A stretch of DNA of 64,000 nt from Pararge aegeria (taxonomy: Eukaryota; Arthropoda; Insecta; Lepidoptera; Nymphalidae), in assembly GCF_905163445.1 (NCBI RefSeq), contig NC_053190.1:15688501-15752500 (forward strand), written 5' to 3'. This document shows, piece by piece, positions 20,385 to 30,702 of the stretch. The notes under the pieces are model-generated. The model saw only the letters and a program-made list of their open reading frames with translations, made no database searches and was not told the origin of the DNA. Within the stretch, counting starts at the first letter, position 1; every line of letters begins with the position of its first letter. The position numbers were made by a program, and so were the translations under genes.

Positions 20385-20485
20385 CCCGGGCGACGATAAA
20401 CACATAAATAGCCTTTTTACGGAGTCGAGAGGTCACATGTCGCAGGTCCCAGATTCAATTTGTTGGGACCGCTTTATGTCACACA
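20385..20485 (+). mobile_element. E repeat, copy 1
   Basis: 'cgataaacacataaatagcc', 'tttttacggagtcgagaggt', 'catgtcgcaggtcccagatt', 'caatttgttgggaccgcttt'. Matches 29,750-29,840. The 'ggtcccagattcaat' segment looks like a tRNA B box, so this may be the head of another SINE. Confidence 0.5.
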
Positions 20486-20699
20486 TCTCGATCTTAAACT
20501 CCTATAAGGTTTTATTGGACGAATAGATTCTTTATTAGATTTAGTTCTTCTTTCATTCTCTTTACGTTCTTTAATTTTATTTATCTGAATCGGAGTGGAA
20601 CAATATGCAAGTTTATGACATTAAGACGCTTTACTAACAAAGCCTTGAAATGTGGTAGTTACGATGCTCCAATCAAAAACTATTCCGTACCATAGGACC

Positions 20700-20912
20700 A
20701 AATAATATACCATCTGGTGGGAGGCTTTTGCCGTGGCTAGTTGCCTTCTACAGACAAAGAAGTGCCGCTAAGCGATTAAGTGAAACCGATTAGGGGTATG
20801 ACTACCATACTCCCTAAAAGATTAGCCCGCTACCATCTTAGACTGCACCATCATTAACCACCAGGTGAGATTGCGGTCAAGGGCTAACTTGTAGTGGAAT
20901 AAAAAAAACATT
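20700..20912 (+). mobile_element. SINE family B, headless
   Basis: Starts at 'tgggaggcttttgccgtggc' and continues through 'gtgccgctaagcgattaagt', 'ggggtatgactaccatactc', 'attagcccgctaccatctta' to 'cttgtagtggaataaaaaaa'. The tRNA-like head is missing, consistent with 5' truncation. Confidence 0.8.
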
Positions 20913-20914
20913 GG

Positions 20915-21235
20915 TGCGAATGCTACTGTACACAAACCTGAATCTGAAAACTGAACTAAATCATCGTAAAATTTGTATTTAAAAACATACATCGAATGCA
21001 AATTGGATGATATAATTGAAACTCTCTAGCTAACATAAAATCTAAACCAACCCGTCTACACCGTTAGTCAAGACGAATTTTACCTTTACGCTAACTTTAA
21101 ATACCAACGAATTAGCTTCTGTAAAAAGAAACGATTAATATGTGTGTTATGTTAAAATAACAGCTTCTAAGTCCTCGCCATTAGTCTAGACCAATTTGGC
21201 TATGTAGTGTACTTTCATCATATCAACCTATTACT
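20915..21235. other. no recognised feature
   Basis: Unique AT-rich sequence with no repeat partner in the window. Confidence 0.5.
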
Positions 21236-21236
21236 A

Positions 21237-21490
21237 GCTTACTAGTAGGTACCGGTCTCCTCCCACAATTAGAAGTTTAGGCTGGAGGTTTCGCATCTTC
21301 TTGTGGCATTTGAGAACATTATGGGACTCTCAGGCATGCAGGTTTCCTCACGATGTTCTCCTTCACTTGTCTTCATATTTAATTGCTTAATACGCACATA
21401 ATTTAGAAAAGACAAAGGTGCGTGCTGGAATACGAACTCAGCCTCCCGAAACTGATTCTTAAATCCTAACAACTGGGCCATCACCACCTT
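21237..21490 (-). mobile_element. SINE family A, minus strand
   Basis: On the minus strand: 'ggtggtgatggcccagttgt', 'gagttcgtattccagcacgc', 'gtgaggaaacctgcatgcct', 'gggaggagaccggtacctac'. About 50 bp of the usual body around 'ggtggactacgg' is missing. The 72-codon ORF is a by-product of the repeat. Confidence 0.8.
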
Positions 21491-21584
21491 TTTAGTGTGA
21501 CTTTACAGTAACTTTTAATACCGACGAATTCGTATCTCAACTGTAAATACAACAATTCATATTTGTTAATTTTAAATTCCTTAA

Positions 21585-21690
21585 AAGCCGGCAACGTATC
21601 GGTAGCTCCTCTGGTGTTGCAGATGTTTATTTTCAACGGTGATCATTTAACATCAGGTCTTGCTCGTTTGCCCGCTATTAATATAAAAAA
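21585..21690 (+). mobile_element. short A-tailed repeat ('gccggcaacg')
   Basis: 'aaagccggcaacgtatcggt', 'agctcctctggtgttgcaga', 'catcaggtcttgctcgtttg', 'cccgctattaatataaaaaa'. This is the 3' tail of a repeat common in Lepidoptera, related in its last block to J. Confidence 0.55.
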
Positions 21691-21967
21691 AGGCAAATTT
21701 TTGCTATAACACAATCCTTTATCCTGAATTTGAATGTGTAGTATCTCAACTATAAATGGCTACTGCTGATTATATATGGCCCACGCGCGTTATTACTACG
21801 GTCTTATATGTGTTGGATAAAAATAAGCCATATTAGTGCTAACTTTGTAAATTACGCCGTGTTCGAGCCCACCCACGCGCCAGGGTGGCATTTGCTGTTT
21901 ATTAACTTCGTGTTACGTGACCGTCTCGCTGCGACCAATGAACTTAGATAACATTTGAGTAATATTA

Positions 21968-22150
21968 GTTATCGATTTGGTATATTATGATAACTAAGCT
22001 TAATTTCCAATATTCCGCGAAAAGCAGGAGAATCTGTATAGTGTAATTTATAATTTCTTCAATCCTTATACTCCACACCAAACAGATCTTCGGCAATGTA
22101 CCCTCTACGCACGTTTCGCTTTGTGCGGGTACATGCGAGCGTCTTCTATC
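21968..22150. mobile_element. D foldback element, left arm
   Basis: 'aagcttaatttccaatattc', 'cgcgaaaagcaggagaatct', 'aatttcttcaatccttatac', 'aaacagatcttcggcaatgt', 'ctacgcacgtttcgct'. The central dyad is absent: a minus-strand LINE end begins at about 22,155. Confidence 0.7.
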
Positions 22151-22154
22151 AAAT

Positions 22155-22510
22155 TCCAAAATTTAAATTATTCCAATTCAAAAGTTCTTTATTCATGTAG
22201 GCCTATCGCGGGCACTTATGAAGCGTTCATACATATTTGTTTACATATATGTATGAAGGAGATGGTGATAACTTCGTTGGCGAACGTAAACCTGAAACTA
22301 CGAGGTTTCCAAATGCGTCCTGGTCTAAGAAGAGCCCACGACAATTTTAGCCGGGTATTTTTTTGTTGTTATCACAGTAAATTAATATTAAACTATGAAG
22401 TTAGAGCAATTTATACGCAAACTTGTTTTACCGTTTAAGCAATCGTTAACAATAGGTTAATAATAGGATTTTTCTGTAAGCTTACGTTTTGTATAAACTA
22501 TAAACTTATC
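22155..22510 (-). mobile_element. CR1-like LINE 3' end, minus strand
   Basis: On the minus strand: 'acgtaagcttacagaaaaat' (ORF end), 'ataacaacaaaaaaataccc', 'gggctcttcttagaccagga', and a distal 'tgcccgcgataggcctacat' plus 'gaataaagaactt'. The 105-codon plus-strand ORF is antisense to this and is not a gene. Confidence 0.7.
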
Positions 22511-22539
22511 GTTATACACACCACACAGACAAAGACCTG

Positions 22540-22890
22540 CCAAGCAGCACTATCTACGCACGTTTCGCTCCGATATCTGAGCATTCTCAGGGGACTGATG
22601 TTGACTTTACAATGCACAATTGCTAAGCTAAATGTTTGTTGTGCATTGTTAACTCAACATATCCACACTTCCTGAGGATATGGTGGTGACAGATCGAACC
22701 ATGTGTATAAAGTGCATTTGCGAAAGTTCCGTGTGGAATTGTGTACCTATATAACAAAAGAAATTATAAATTGCAGCGTACAGATTTGCTTGCTTTTAGT
22801 AGATTATAGCAAAGTAAGCTGTTTATTGTGTATCATAGGGTTCTGCACATTAGTAACACCTGCTTCTATCCAATCTTTTATAGAATAGAA
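22540..22890. mobile_element. D foldback element, centre and right arm
   Basis: 'atctacgcacgtttcgctcc' begins it, then a central dyad ('gatgttgactttacaatgca' against 'tgcattgttaactcaacat'), then right-arm sequence 'agaaattataaattgcagcg', 'agattatagcaaagtaagct' and the terminal block 'cacctgcttctatccaatct'. This defines the right end of family D. Its right arm holds the 61-codon ORF at 22,703. Confidence 0.65.
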
Positions 22891-22891
22891 A

Positions 22892-22985
22892 AAAAAAACT
22901 TGATTGCAAAAAAACACACAAGGAAAAGCACAAAGAAAATAGTAATAGCACTTAGTTCAAGTGCAAAGATGGCCTTATCACTAAT
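22892..22985 (-). mobile_element. LINE tail fragment, minus strand
   Basis: 'aaaaaaaacttgattgcaaa', 'acacacaaggaaaagcacaa', 'gtaatagcacttagt' parallels 57,415-57,500 and 53,505-53,700. All three are reverse-complement tails of one LINE type ('...ttgcaataaagttttt'). Confidence 0.55.
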
Positions 22986-23085
22986 AGTGATCTTTTAAAC
23001 GCAACCCTAGCGTGCGAAGCCGATATAAAGGTAAGTGGATGATGGTGAAAGTAGAAGTTTATGATGATTTGCAACTCGCAATTCG

Positions 23086-23661
23086 TTGAGCGTATCGGTA
23101 ACTCTAGTCTCCGGTTCTAGTAGAGTCAATCAACACTACAGCAGGGGTAGTAGAGGCAGGAGAAAAAAAGTACATCCCCCTTTTATATTCTCTGACAAGG
23201 GACATAATTCTATTCTCGATTATGCGGATGCAAGCTTTCTTAATCTGACCGAGGATCAGCTTAATAAACTTGAGCGTCTTCAAAATCTTGCTATTCGGTT
23301 CATATTTGGCCTTCGCAAATATGACCATGTTTCCGAATTTCGACAAAAACTCAAGTGGCTTCCTATTCGTCGTCGCCGGGATATGCATGTACTTTCTCTT
23401 CTGTACTGTGTGTTATTTCATCTAAATACTCCCTCGTATTTAAAAGAGAAGTTCACTTTTCTTGGTGAGCAATCTGGTGTAAGATCGTGCCGTGCGCTGA
23501 CGCTGTGTATGCCTTATCATAGGACAAAATTTTATAAGCGTTCGTTTAGCGTACGAGCTGTGGAATTGTGGAATGCGCTTCCATTGAGCATAAGACGATC
23601 CAAATCACTGGCGATATTTAAAAGAGCAGTTAAGGCCCATTATATTGTTAACGACTTTTAA
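23086..23661 (+). pseudogene. LINE reverse transcriptase C-terminal fragment
   Basis: The only clearly protein-derived sequence in the window. From about residue 42 (SILDYADASF) the 191-codon frame reads like the conserved C-terminal region of jockey/CR1-group ORF2: LNKLERLQNLAIRFIFG, then LKWLPIRRRRD, then SFSVRAVELWNALPLSIRR, ending with a stop at 23,659-23,661. The first 40 or so residues do not look like LINE sequence, so the true 5' truncation is near 23,200. The catalytic YADD region and the endonuclease are absent, so it cannot be autonomous. The intact frame suggests a fairly recent insertion. Confidence 0.8.
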
Positions 23662-24034
23662 TAGTATGTATATATGTACTTACTCATTTATTGTATGTTA
23701 AAGTATTTAATTATGTAAGTGTTGTTATTATATATATTAGTTTATTTTTATATTTATTTATTTATTATATTATTTACTTTTTATCTATTTGTGCACACTA
23801 GTTTATGTATTGGCATGTAGTTATTTGCATGTATGTATTTTAATATTTGTACCACCAGCAGTCTATTCTCCTCTTCTTTTTTTTTCCTAATTCTAAGGTT
23901 GCCTGGCAGAGATCGCTATTAAGCGATAAGGCCGCCTTTTGTATTACTACTTCTTTCGATGTTTCTGTTTTTGTTATATTTTAAATGTTGTGGTATACAA
24001 ATAAAGAGTTTAATAATAATAATAATAATAATTA
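23662..24034 (+). mobile_element. 3' UTR and (aat)n tail of the 23-kb LINE
   Basis: AT-rich UTR, then 'aattctaaggttgcctggca', 'gagatcgctattaagcgata', 'aggccgccttttgtatt', 'gtatacaaataaagagttta' and (aat)n at 24,010-24,033. Contiguous with the ORF, so it assigns the 'gttgcctggcagagatcgct' 3' ends elsewhere to the same LINE group. Confidence 0.8.
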
Positions 24035-24770
24035 ACGTGTCCACCTGCTAAAGCACGTAAACATGGAATAGGAGTTTAAGTTTAGTTTTTTATTACACAT
24101 ACATATATTATTTGCATATTATTTATACTTGTGCGCCAGTGCTCTGAGAGTTGATAAAGCTGTGGGAGATCAATTTTTTTCCCCGGGGAGATAATTGTCT
24201 CCTGCACATGTCAGCCGTGCTGTTAACTAATATCACAAACCCTCTTGGACTATATGGTTTGGGTTTTAAAATGTAACAACTATTTTATACACAAAGCTCT
24301 CGTGAGTTTTATTGACTTTAAATTAGCAAATGAGTTGTCTGAATAGCGAACATGACGCAAAACATGCAAAACAAAATAAATCCTACAATAAAATACACTA
24401 TTTCATATAAATGCTTAAATTTGCTCACTACAAATAAAATGCTTGTTTAATTATCTAACAATCAAAATGGAAAACTAGCTTTCTGATTGACCATTATTTA
24501 AGCATCGCTATAAATTAAATCGATAGTTTCAAAAAATGTTATACCATAATGTAAATGTTTTACATATTGTGTTGCGAGAAATACCTGTAGTTAACTGGAA
24601 CATTCCAGAATAAATATTAATAAAACATGAAGTTATTTTTAATTTTCTCCCTAAAAAATGCATACAGTACTGTTGATTTAAAAATAGTTCATCTATATTT
24701 GAAAGGGGTTGTAAACATGGGCCAGCACAGGTATGTTAATTAGCTTTTTTCCTTTCTTAAATGTTACATG
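24035..24770. other. no recognised feature
   Basis: Mostly AT-rich unique sequence. The 'tttttccccggggagataat' patch at 24,176-24,215 resembles scattered lepidopteran repeat fragments but has no partner here. Confidence 0.45.
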
Positions 24771-24775
24771 CCCTG

Positions 24776-25088
24776 ACGGCCCCGCTAGCGCAACGGTGAG
24801 CGCTATAAGTTTAAGTAGGAGATCCCGCGTTCAACTTTCGGCAGGTGCAATTTGGAAATTTATAATTTCTGAATTTTCTCTGGTCTGATAAAAACCACCC
24901 TACCGATAAAAACGTGCCGCTAAGCGATTCAGTGTTCGGTGCGATGTCGCGTAAAAAACCCAATTAGGGAATATGACTACCATACTCCCTAACAGGTTAG
25001 CCCGCTACCATCTTAGACTGCGTCATCACTTACCACCAGGTGTGGTTGCAGTCGAGAGCTAACTTGTAGTGGAATAAAAAAAATACTG
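24776..25088 (+). mobile_element. SINE family B, full-length
   Basis: Head 'ccccgctagcgcaacggtga', 'gcgctataagtttaagtagg', B-box-like 'gcgttcaactttcggc', linker 'ttctgaattttctctggtct', core 'gtgccgctaagcgattcagt', 'aggttagcccgctaccatct', end 'acttgtagtggaataaaaaa'. One of the most complete copies, apart from about 20 bp missing after the linker. Confidence 0.85.
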
Positions 25089-25089
25089 A

Positions 25090-25975
25090 GCCGTTTGTCT
25101 CTTGTATTATTCCTACCACCTGTTAATTGTGTTATTAAGGAATCTCTAAACTCAACTCTTCTTAACTTATACTGCTACTAAGTAAACTTATAGCCGACAA
25201 ACTATACATTATTACTGCGGAATAATGTGTAGTTTGTTTGTAATACCCTCGGAAAACTTCATCTTCCTTTATACAAGTATATCAGAAATTTAGACACAAA
25301 TGGCTAGCGTGTATGGAATTTGAGAATCGAAAGTCTCTGACTATAGTCTAAAACGATGTTTTTTTTTTTTTGCAGGTAATGATACATTTATAGAACTGCA
25401 TAACGTATATTAACGTAACGTATATTTACATAATGTTATCAAAATTCTGTTTTAAAATACACAGATACACAATAAAACTGCTTATGAGTTATAAGTATTT
25501 CATTTCATTTTATAGTTTTCATTGTGAAAACGTTCACCGGGTTGATTGACCGCTCGAATATGGATCGCGCACTTAGTAGCGTGGTAAAAAGCGGTAGGAG
25601 CGTTTGATAAATCGTTATTAGTTCAAAATGTATCGACTTGCAAAACTGGTTTTACCAGAATGAATATCGGCTATTGCAGAACCGGTCACATGCAATATAC
25701 TTTTAAAATTATAATTTTATATGACATAAGTCATACCTTGACGGCTATAAACTAACGGTTATAATTCTGAACAAAAACAATCAACAATATTAAAACAATA
25801 CTACTTTAAACGATGGTTGTAACTTTGTAAGCCATTGACCTCTATTATTACACACTGCACTGGCTGTCCCTGTAGAAATTTAAGCATTAACTTTGTCCTC
25901 CTTTGATGTGCCATATTTAACATCCTCGTACGAGTTTCTCTGGAACTAGTGTTGTAGTGTTTTTACTAACTCTAA
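25090..25975. other. no recognised feature
   Basis: Unique AT-rich sequence. The block 'taacgtatattaacgtaacg' at about 25,400-25,420 repeats a 'taacgtatatt' unit twice. No ORF of interest. Confidence 0.45.
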
Positions 25976-25979
25976 TTTT

Positions 25980-26251
25980 ATTTTCTTGTATTGCAGTGTC
26001 ACATATACAGCGTCAAAATGGCGTCAAACAATTGAAGCTATAAACAAAGTGACAGCAACCCCAATGTGGTAGTGGCGTTAATAGAATTAAATGTTACGAG
26101 TGTTGATAGCTTTTTATTCTCAAAAATGATCGGCGAGTACGAGTTGTACGGCTTCATACTAAAACGTACATTCTGGCTCAGTATTGCATATTTACTTTTG
26201 CTAGTATTAAGAAAACTTATACGAACACAGCGGAACAAAACAACTTCCTAA
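25980..26251 (+). other. splice-acceptor-like site and small hydrophobic ORF
   Basis: 'attttcttgtattgcag' ending at 25,996 fits a 3' splice site. Downstream, one frame is open for 24 codons to a TAG, and a 61-codon ORF (26,066-26,251) has residues 36-53 strongly hydrophobic followed by a basic tail (RKLIRTQRNK). The site could be a terminal exon or a decayed coding piece. There is no homology I recognise, so this is a weak lead only. Confidence 0.2.
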
Positions 26252-26254
26252 CTT

Positions 26255-26605
26255 TGTACGAGGCAGATGAAGACAAAACCAGCCGTGAATGCGGAAACAC
26301 TGGGTTAAGATTTTCTTATTCAAAACTCTGGAAATATCTTCAAGCTGCGTTTCAAACGATTTAGATTTTTTTTATTTATTTAACTACAAGTTATCTAGCG
26401 ATTGCGATCTTACCGTGGTAAGGCATGATGCACTCCAGATGGTAACTGACCTGTTAGGGGTATGGCTGTTGTATTAAATCCTTATTCTTAATCGGTTTTT
26501 AAGTGGCATTATACTGGAACTTTTAATCGCGTGGTAGCACTTTGTCAATAGGGTGCACTATATCAGGGAACACAGATATTATTAATTCCCATAGAGGTCA
26601 ACTTT
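26255..26605. other. no recognised feature
   Basis: Unique sequence without repeat partners in the window. Confidence 0.45.
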
Positions 26606-26609
26606 TCTG

Positions 26610-26905
26610 GTGATTATGAAAATTAAGCTTGCTTTGCTACACTCCGCGTATATCAGGAGAAACATATGTAATTTCTTCAATCTTTATACTCCACACCAAA
26701 AAGAATTTCGGCAATGTGCCCTCTACGCACGCTTCGCTCTGACACCGGAGCATCCTCAGGAGACGCTGACTTTACAATGAATAATTGTAAAGATTATTTT
26801 TAAGACAACAATTATTATTTATTGTCAAGTCAACATCTCATCGAATCTCATATCATGGAATTTGTAAAGTAACGCCTGCTTCTATCCAATATTTTCTGGT
26901 GGTAA
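26610..26905. mobile_element. D foldback element, both ends visible
   Basis: Left end 'gaaaattaagcttgctttgc', 'aatttcttcaatctttatac', 'ctacgcacgcttcgctctga', 'accggagcatcctcaggaga'. The central dyad 'caataattgt..' surrounds an 'aattattattt' run. The right arm is shortened, ending 'gtaacgcctgcttctatcca'. Same right terminus as the 22.5-kb copy. Confidence 0.65.
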
Positions 26906-26909
26906 TTTA

Positions 26910-28380
26910 TTGAATGGTAATTATTTTTTCACTATGTGGGTTCTTCAAACATGATCATTTTAATATTCATGAAATGAATTCAATAAATACACCAAAAGGT
27001 AAACACATAATCTACTTATTAACAAATCCGTTTTCTTAAATGAGTTTTGTTTTAAAACCTTGTATCTATCTAATGATGACTCACGTACATAATTTATACA
27101 CGTATTGAGAGTAGTTAAGGACACAGATAGAAAGATCTGTAAATAAAATGTTATTCGTAAATAGCCCATTGTGTATCCAAGCTAACTTTAAACTCGTAAA
27201 ATTGTTATCCTTTGTAGTCGAGATAAATATATTATAAAACGCCTCGAGGCCTTAGTAATGTTAAAATAGAGACCTTTTTGCGCTTCCATACTAAAGCTCC
27301 ATAGAATAACACAAAAATATATATTTTGTTATACTAGCTTTCTCTTGCGTAACAATAAGTGCTTAATATTTGCTAGGTATAAATAAATTACCATACAGTC
27401 GTGTGGCACGGCAGTGAGGCAGGCCAAGTCGGCATCGTATATCGTGCGTGATGCAGTGACATAATCGGGTCTGTGCACTTATTCTGAGTTGTGTTTCTGA
27501 CACAAATTATTTTTTACACATTAGGCGAAATATATGAAATTCTGTTTGTATCACTACACAAGAATAATTGTTTTTTTTCTTGCTTTCTTACTGCGAATAT
27601 CCATTTAGACACGAAATGTTTCTTTTACTTTCAAAACTTGTAAGCTAAACCATTTTTGAGTACAATTGCTTACGCCCGAAATTATTCATCAATCTAATCC
27701 TATAACCTAAGATCAAAGACAACAAGCGATCCTTTCAAACGAGGAACACTAAGGAAAGGATAGCACGAAATTAATGGAATCTTCGAAAAATTGGAAGAGA
27801 ATGCAAAAATACCATCAATAGGATGTCGTTATTTTTGAAAACATTAAAAAATAGTTCACTTTAATGAGTTAAAAAAAATTGGTGAAAGAGCCTAGTTACG
27901 TAATCATCATATTACTTTAAAAAACTGAAATTCAATAAAAACTTGCGCGTAAAATTGAAAGAACTACAGGTAACCTGGCAATGCCAAAGTAGGCTTGCAA
28001 CAATGAAGCCAATTGCCATGCCATGCTCGTAATGAGGCCGAAGAAGTTTTAAAACTCCGCCTCAAATTACGCGACGGATTCCAGCAATTTGGTTTTTGGA
28101 CTACCGAAGAATGTATTATTTAAAACTTTTTACCTTATAACATAATTACCTGCAGTCTTTTTATATAAGAAGTTTTGAGCTACCTATTGAATTACTGCGC
28201 TTATTAGGAAGCTGATTTTTCTTTATAGGCTGAACGTTTTTTTCGCCGAGACGAGGTAGTGTAATAAAATACGCTATATTGGTATGAAGTAACAGGGTTT
28301 TGTTCCAGATACTAGATATAGTAGGTAGTGTAATTTAGAGCTAAGTAGCTCTAAATCAATAATAGTTCCTCCATCAGCTG
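26910..28380. other. no recognised feature
   Basis: Long unique AT-rich stretch. A more GC-balanced patch at 27,400-27,480 contains 'gtgtggcacggcagtgaggc' and could be anything from an old exon to a repeat relic. The 69-codon minus ORF (26,960-27,169) has no recognised motif. Confidence 0.45.
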
Positions 28381-28384
28381 TATT

Positions 28385-28500
28385 AGATCACATGGATCCT
28401 ATACTTTTAGGAGTATGGGTATAATATAATTGCCACCCCCTTACAAGTTAGCACGCTACCATCTTAGACTTCGATTGCATTTATGCAAATGTAGTACCTA
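28385..28500 (+). mobile_element. SINE family B, fragment
   Basis: 'taggagtatgggtataatat', 'cccttacaagttagcacgct' and 'accatcttagacttcgattg' match the B core beyond 'aggggtatgactaccatact'. Decayed. Confidence 0.55.
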
Positions 28501-28504
28501 ACGT

Positions 28505-28920
28505 AATTTTGGAGTCAGTTCTGTAATCTCAGCAAACTATCGCACTGATACGATGGCTTTTCCTTTTCAATGAACGCATTCTACTGCAGATATGTGTCCG
28601 GCAAATTTTTTCACGGCATGTTACATAGCACCACTCATTTTCTGGCATTATGATTAAGTGCTACGGATACACTGGCTAGTTTTAAACGCGTTCTTGATAA
28701 CCTGCTTTGATGTTTATCTGTTCGCATATTGTTTTTTTTTAAATTCGGTTTAAATCAATTTGATAATGTGCAAAAGATTTGCACAGATATTTTAATTACT
28801 TACATTTTTAACAAAAGTGTAGTAGTGTGTAGTTATTATTTAATATGTTGAGTAGTTTTCAAGAAACATTTTAAATGATATTTTATTCACAGCAAATCTT
28901 CATTGTGATGGTGGGAATAT
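28505..28920. other. no recognised feature
   Basis: Unique AT-rich sequence; nothing to report. Confidence 0.5.
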
Positions 28921-28927
28921 TTACTTC

Positions 28928-29130
28928 CTTACTAATACTAAAAATGTGAAAGTGGGTTTGTTTGTTTGCCCTTTCTTCACGCCCTAACTTTTGATATAAA
29001 TGTACCTATGTATGAGTTGAAAGGATGGAGGAAACTTTTTATCCCGGGAAAACAAACTGTTCCCATGAGATTTGAAAAAAAAAACAACGGACTAAACTCG
29101 TACGAAGAACACAGATAACAGCTAGTTTTT
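28928..29130 (+). mobile_element. Lep1-like (Helitron-type) repeat
   Basis: 'ttactaatactaaaaatgtg', 'aaagtgggtttgtttgtttg', 'ctttcttcacgccctaactt', 'aactttttatcccgggaaaa', 'gttcccatgagatttgaaaa', 'agataacagctagttttttt'. The 'cagctagt' 3' terminus is preserved. Confidence 0.7.
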
Positions 29131-29134
29131 TTAT

Positions 29135-29735
29135 AAATATGAGTCTTCTCAAAAATACCTACTAGTCTCTTAGTAACTCAATATTTTGTTTCAATAGACA
29201 ATATAGACTAATTCGAAAGATTTAAATTGGTTTGATCACATCGCGAGGAAAGATACAGTGATGTTACATGGTGGAGTGAACGATAACTGAATAATCTAAT
29301 CAGTTTACTCGTAAGTCGCCATTACGAACTGTTTTTATAATGCAACTAATAGACTCCAAGAGCATAAAGCATCTGAACCCACAGTTAATACCACTTTGGC
29401 AAATATGAAAAATTACTTCCTAACTACGAGAAATCGAATCTATCTCACAAGTCAAATTATTGAATTGGAAATTATATCAACGATTATAGCAGTCCAAACT
29501 TGACAGTAATGCCTCTTTAATAATATTGGGTTATAATATAATATAGAATAATAGGTATAGTATAATTTTGGATCTTACGCCAAAAATTCAATATTATTAC
29601 TCAGAAATTCTACAGTGAGTCGGTCAGAATATGGTAACAAAACGCCTTAATATAATCTTATCCTTGAAACATCAGCTATACAACTCTATAAGGAAACCAT
29701 AAAAGCTAAGCAAACGCGTATCCAAGTTAACCCCC
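29135..29735. other. no recognised feature
   Basis: Unique AT-rich sequence with no repeat partners in the window. Confidence 0.5.
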
Positions 29736-29737
29736 AG

Positions 29738-29850
29738 ACCCGGCTCGGAAGGCGATAAACACATAAAGTGCCTTTTTACGTCATGGGTCACCATGTCGCA
29801 GGTCCCGAATTCAATTTGTTTGGGACCAGTTTAGGCCAAAAGATTCCTCG
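29738..29850 (+). mobile_element. E repeat, copy 2
   Basis: 'ggcgataaacacataaagtg', 'cctttttacgtcatgggtca', 'ccatgtcgcaggtcccgaat', 'tcaatttgtttgggaccagt'. Aligns with 20,385-20,485 in the same orientation. Confidence 0.5.
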
Positions 29851-29929
29851 TATGAACCTTCCTTTATATTTTTGTAATTTTTTTTAAGTGATTCATTTAA
29901 TTTCATTTTTTTTAACTATAAGTTAGGTT

Positions 29930-30212
29930 AGTGAAGTGATGATGCAGTTTAAGATGGTAGTGGGCTTATCTGTTAGGGAGTATGGTAGTCATACTCCTAA
30001 TAAGTTTCCACACGACATCGCACCGGAACACTAAGCTTAGCGGCACGTCTTAGTCGGTGGGGTGGTAACTAGCCACGGCTAAAGCTTCCCATCAGACCAG
30101 ACTAGGGAAAATTCAGAAATCATAAATTCCCAAACTGAACGTGCCGGGAATCGAACTCGGGACCTCCTACTTAAATTTACAGCGCTCACCATTGCGCCAA
30201 GATACTAATAAA
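29930..30212 (-). mobile_element. SINE family B, full-length, minus strand
   Basis: On the minus strand: 'tatcttggcgcaatggtgag', 'gcgctgtaaatttaagtagg', 'ggtcccgagttcgattcccg', 'ttctgaattttccctagtct', 'gtgccgctaagcttagtgtt', 'gcatcatcact'. The tRNA-like head with a near-perfect B box is the best in this family here. Confidence 0.85.
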
Positions 30213-30214
30213 TA

Positions 30215-30702
30215 AATTTATTTGAGCACAGTCGGGGTAATTGTTTTAACAGTAATCTTAAACCATTATACTGGATATAACCTTTAAAGAAACCTCTATT
30301 GGAACTGAGCCGATCCAACCAACCTCTTACTATATAACATGTGATATATTCAAGTGGTTTATATTAAACCATGCAAGATTTAGTTCTTCCACGTTATATA
30401 ATGATAACGATGATAAACAAAGGTTTTTATTTAGTTTCGTATTTTTTTTACGGTTCTTTAAAATCACACCCACGCACACTAAGTTCTCTTGTAATTGCTT
30501 ACACTCCTTTTTTTCCCAACTTGGAGCACGCTTATCTGTATATAATATTGTAAATATATGTATCTATACATGTTATAAAATCGTACAATAGTGCACATTC
30601 AAGATTTTGGCAAAAAAAAATACGTAATAGTACGCAAAAATGTAACGTTTGTAATTATTGTCTGTTTTTCTGTGCATCGGGATATCCGTTGGTTTGTGCG
30701 CG
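30215..30702. other. left flank of the LTR element, probable old Helitron-like repeat at its end
   Basis: The last 30 or so bases ('tccgttggtttgtgcgcg') join, once the LTR element is removed, to 'catcacgcaaaaactactga' at 35,030. Together these resemble the start of a common lepidopteran repeat ('gtgtgcgcgcatcacgcaaaa'). The rest is AT-rich with no recognised feature. Confidence 0.4.

Noticed and set aside
22121..22438. 105-codon plus-strand ORF
   Set aside because: It is antisense to a CR1-like LINE 3' UTR joined to a D arm.
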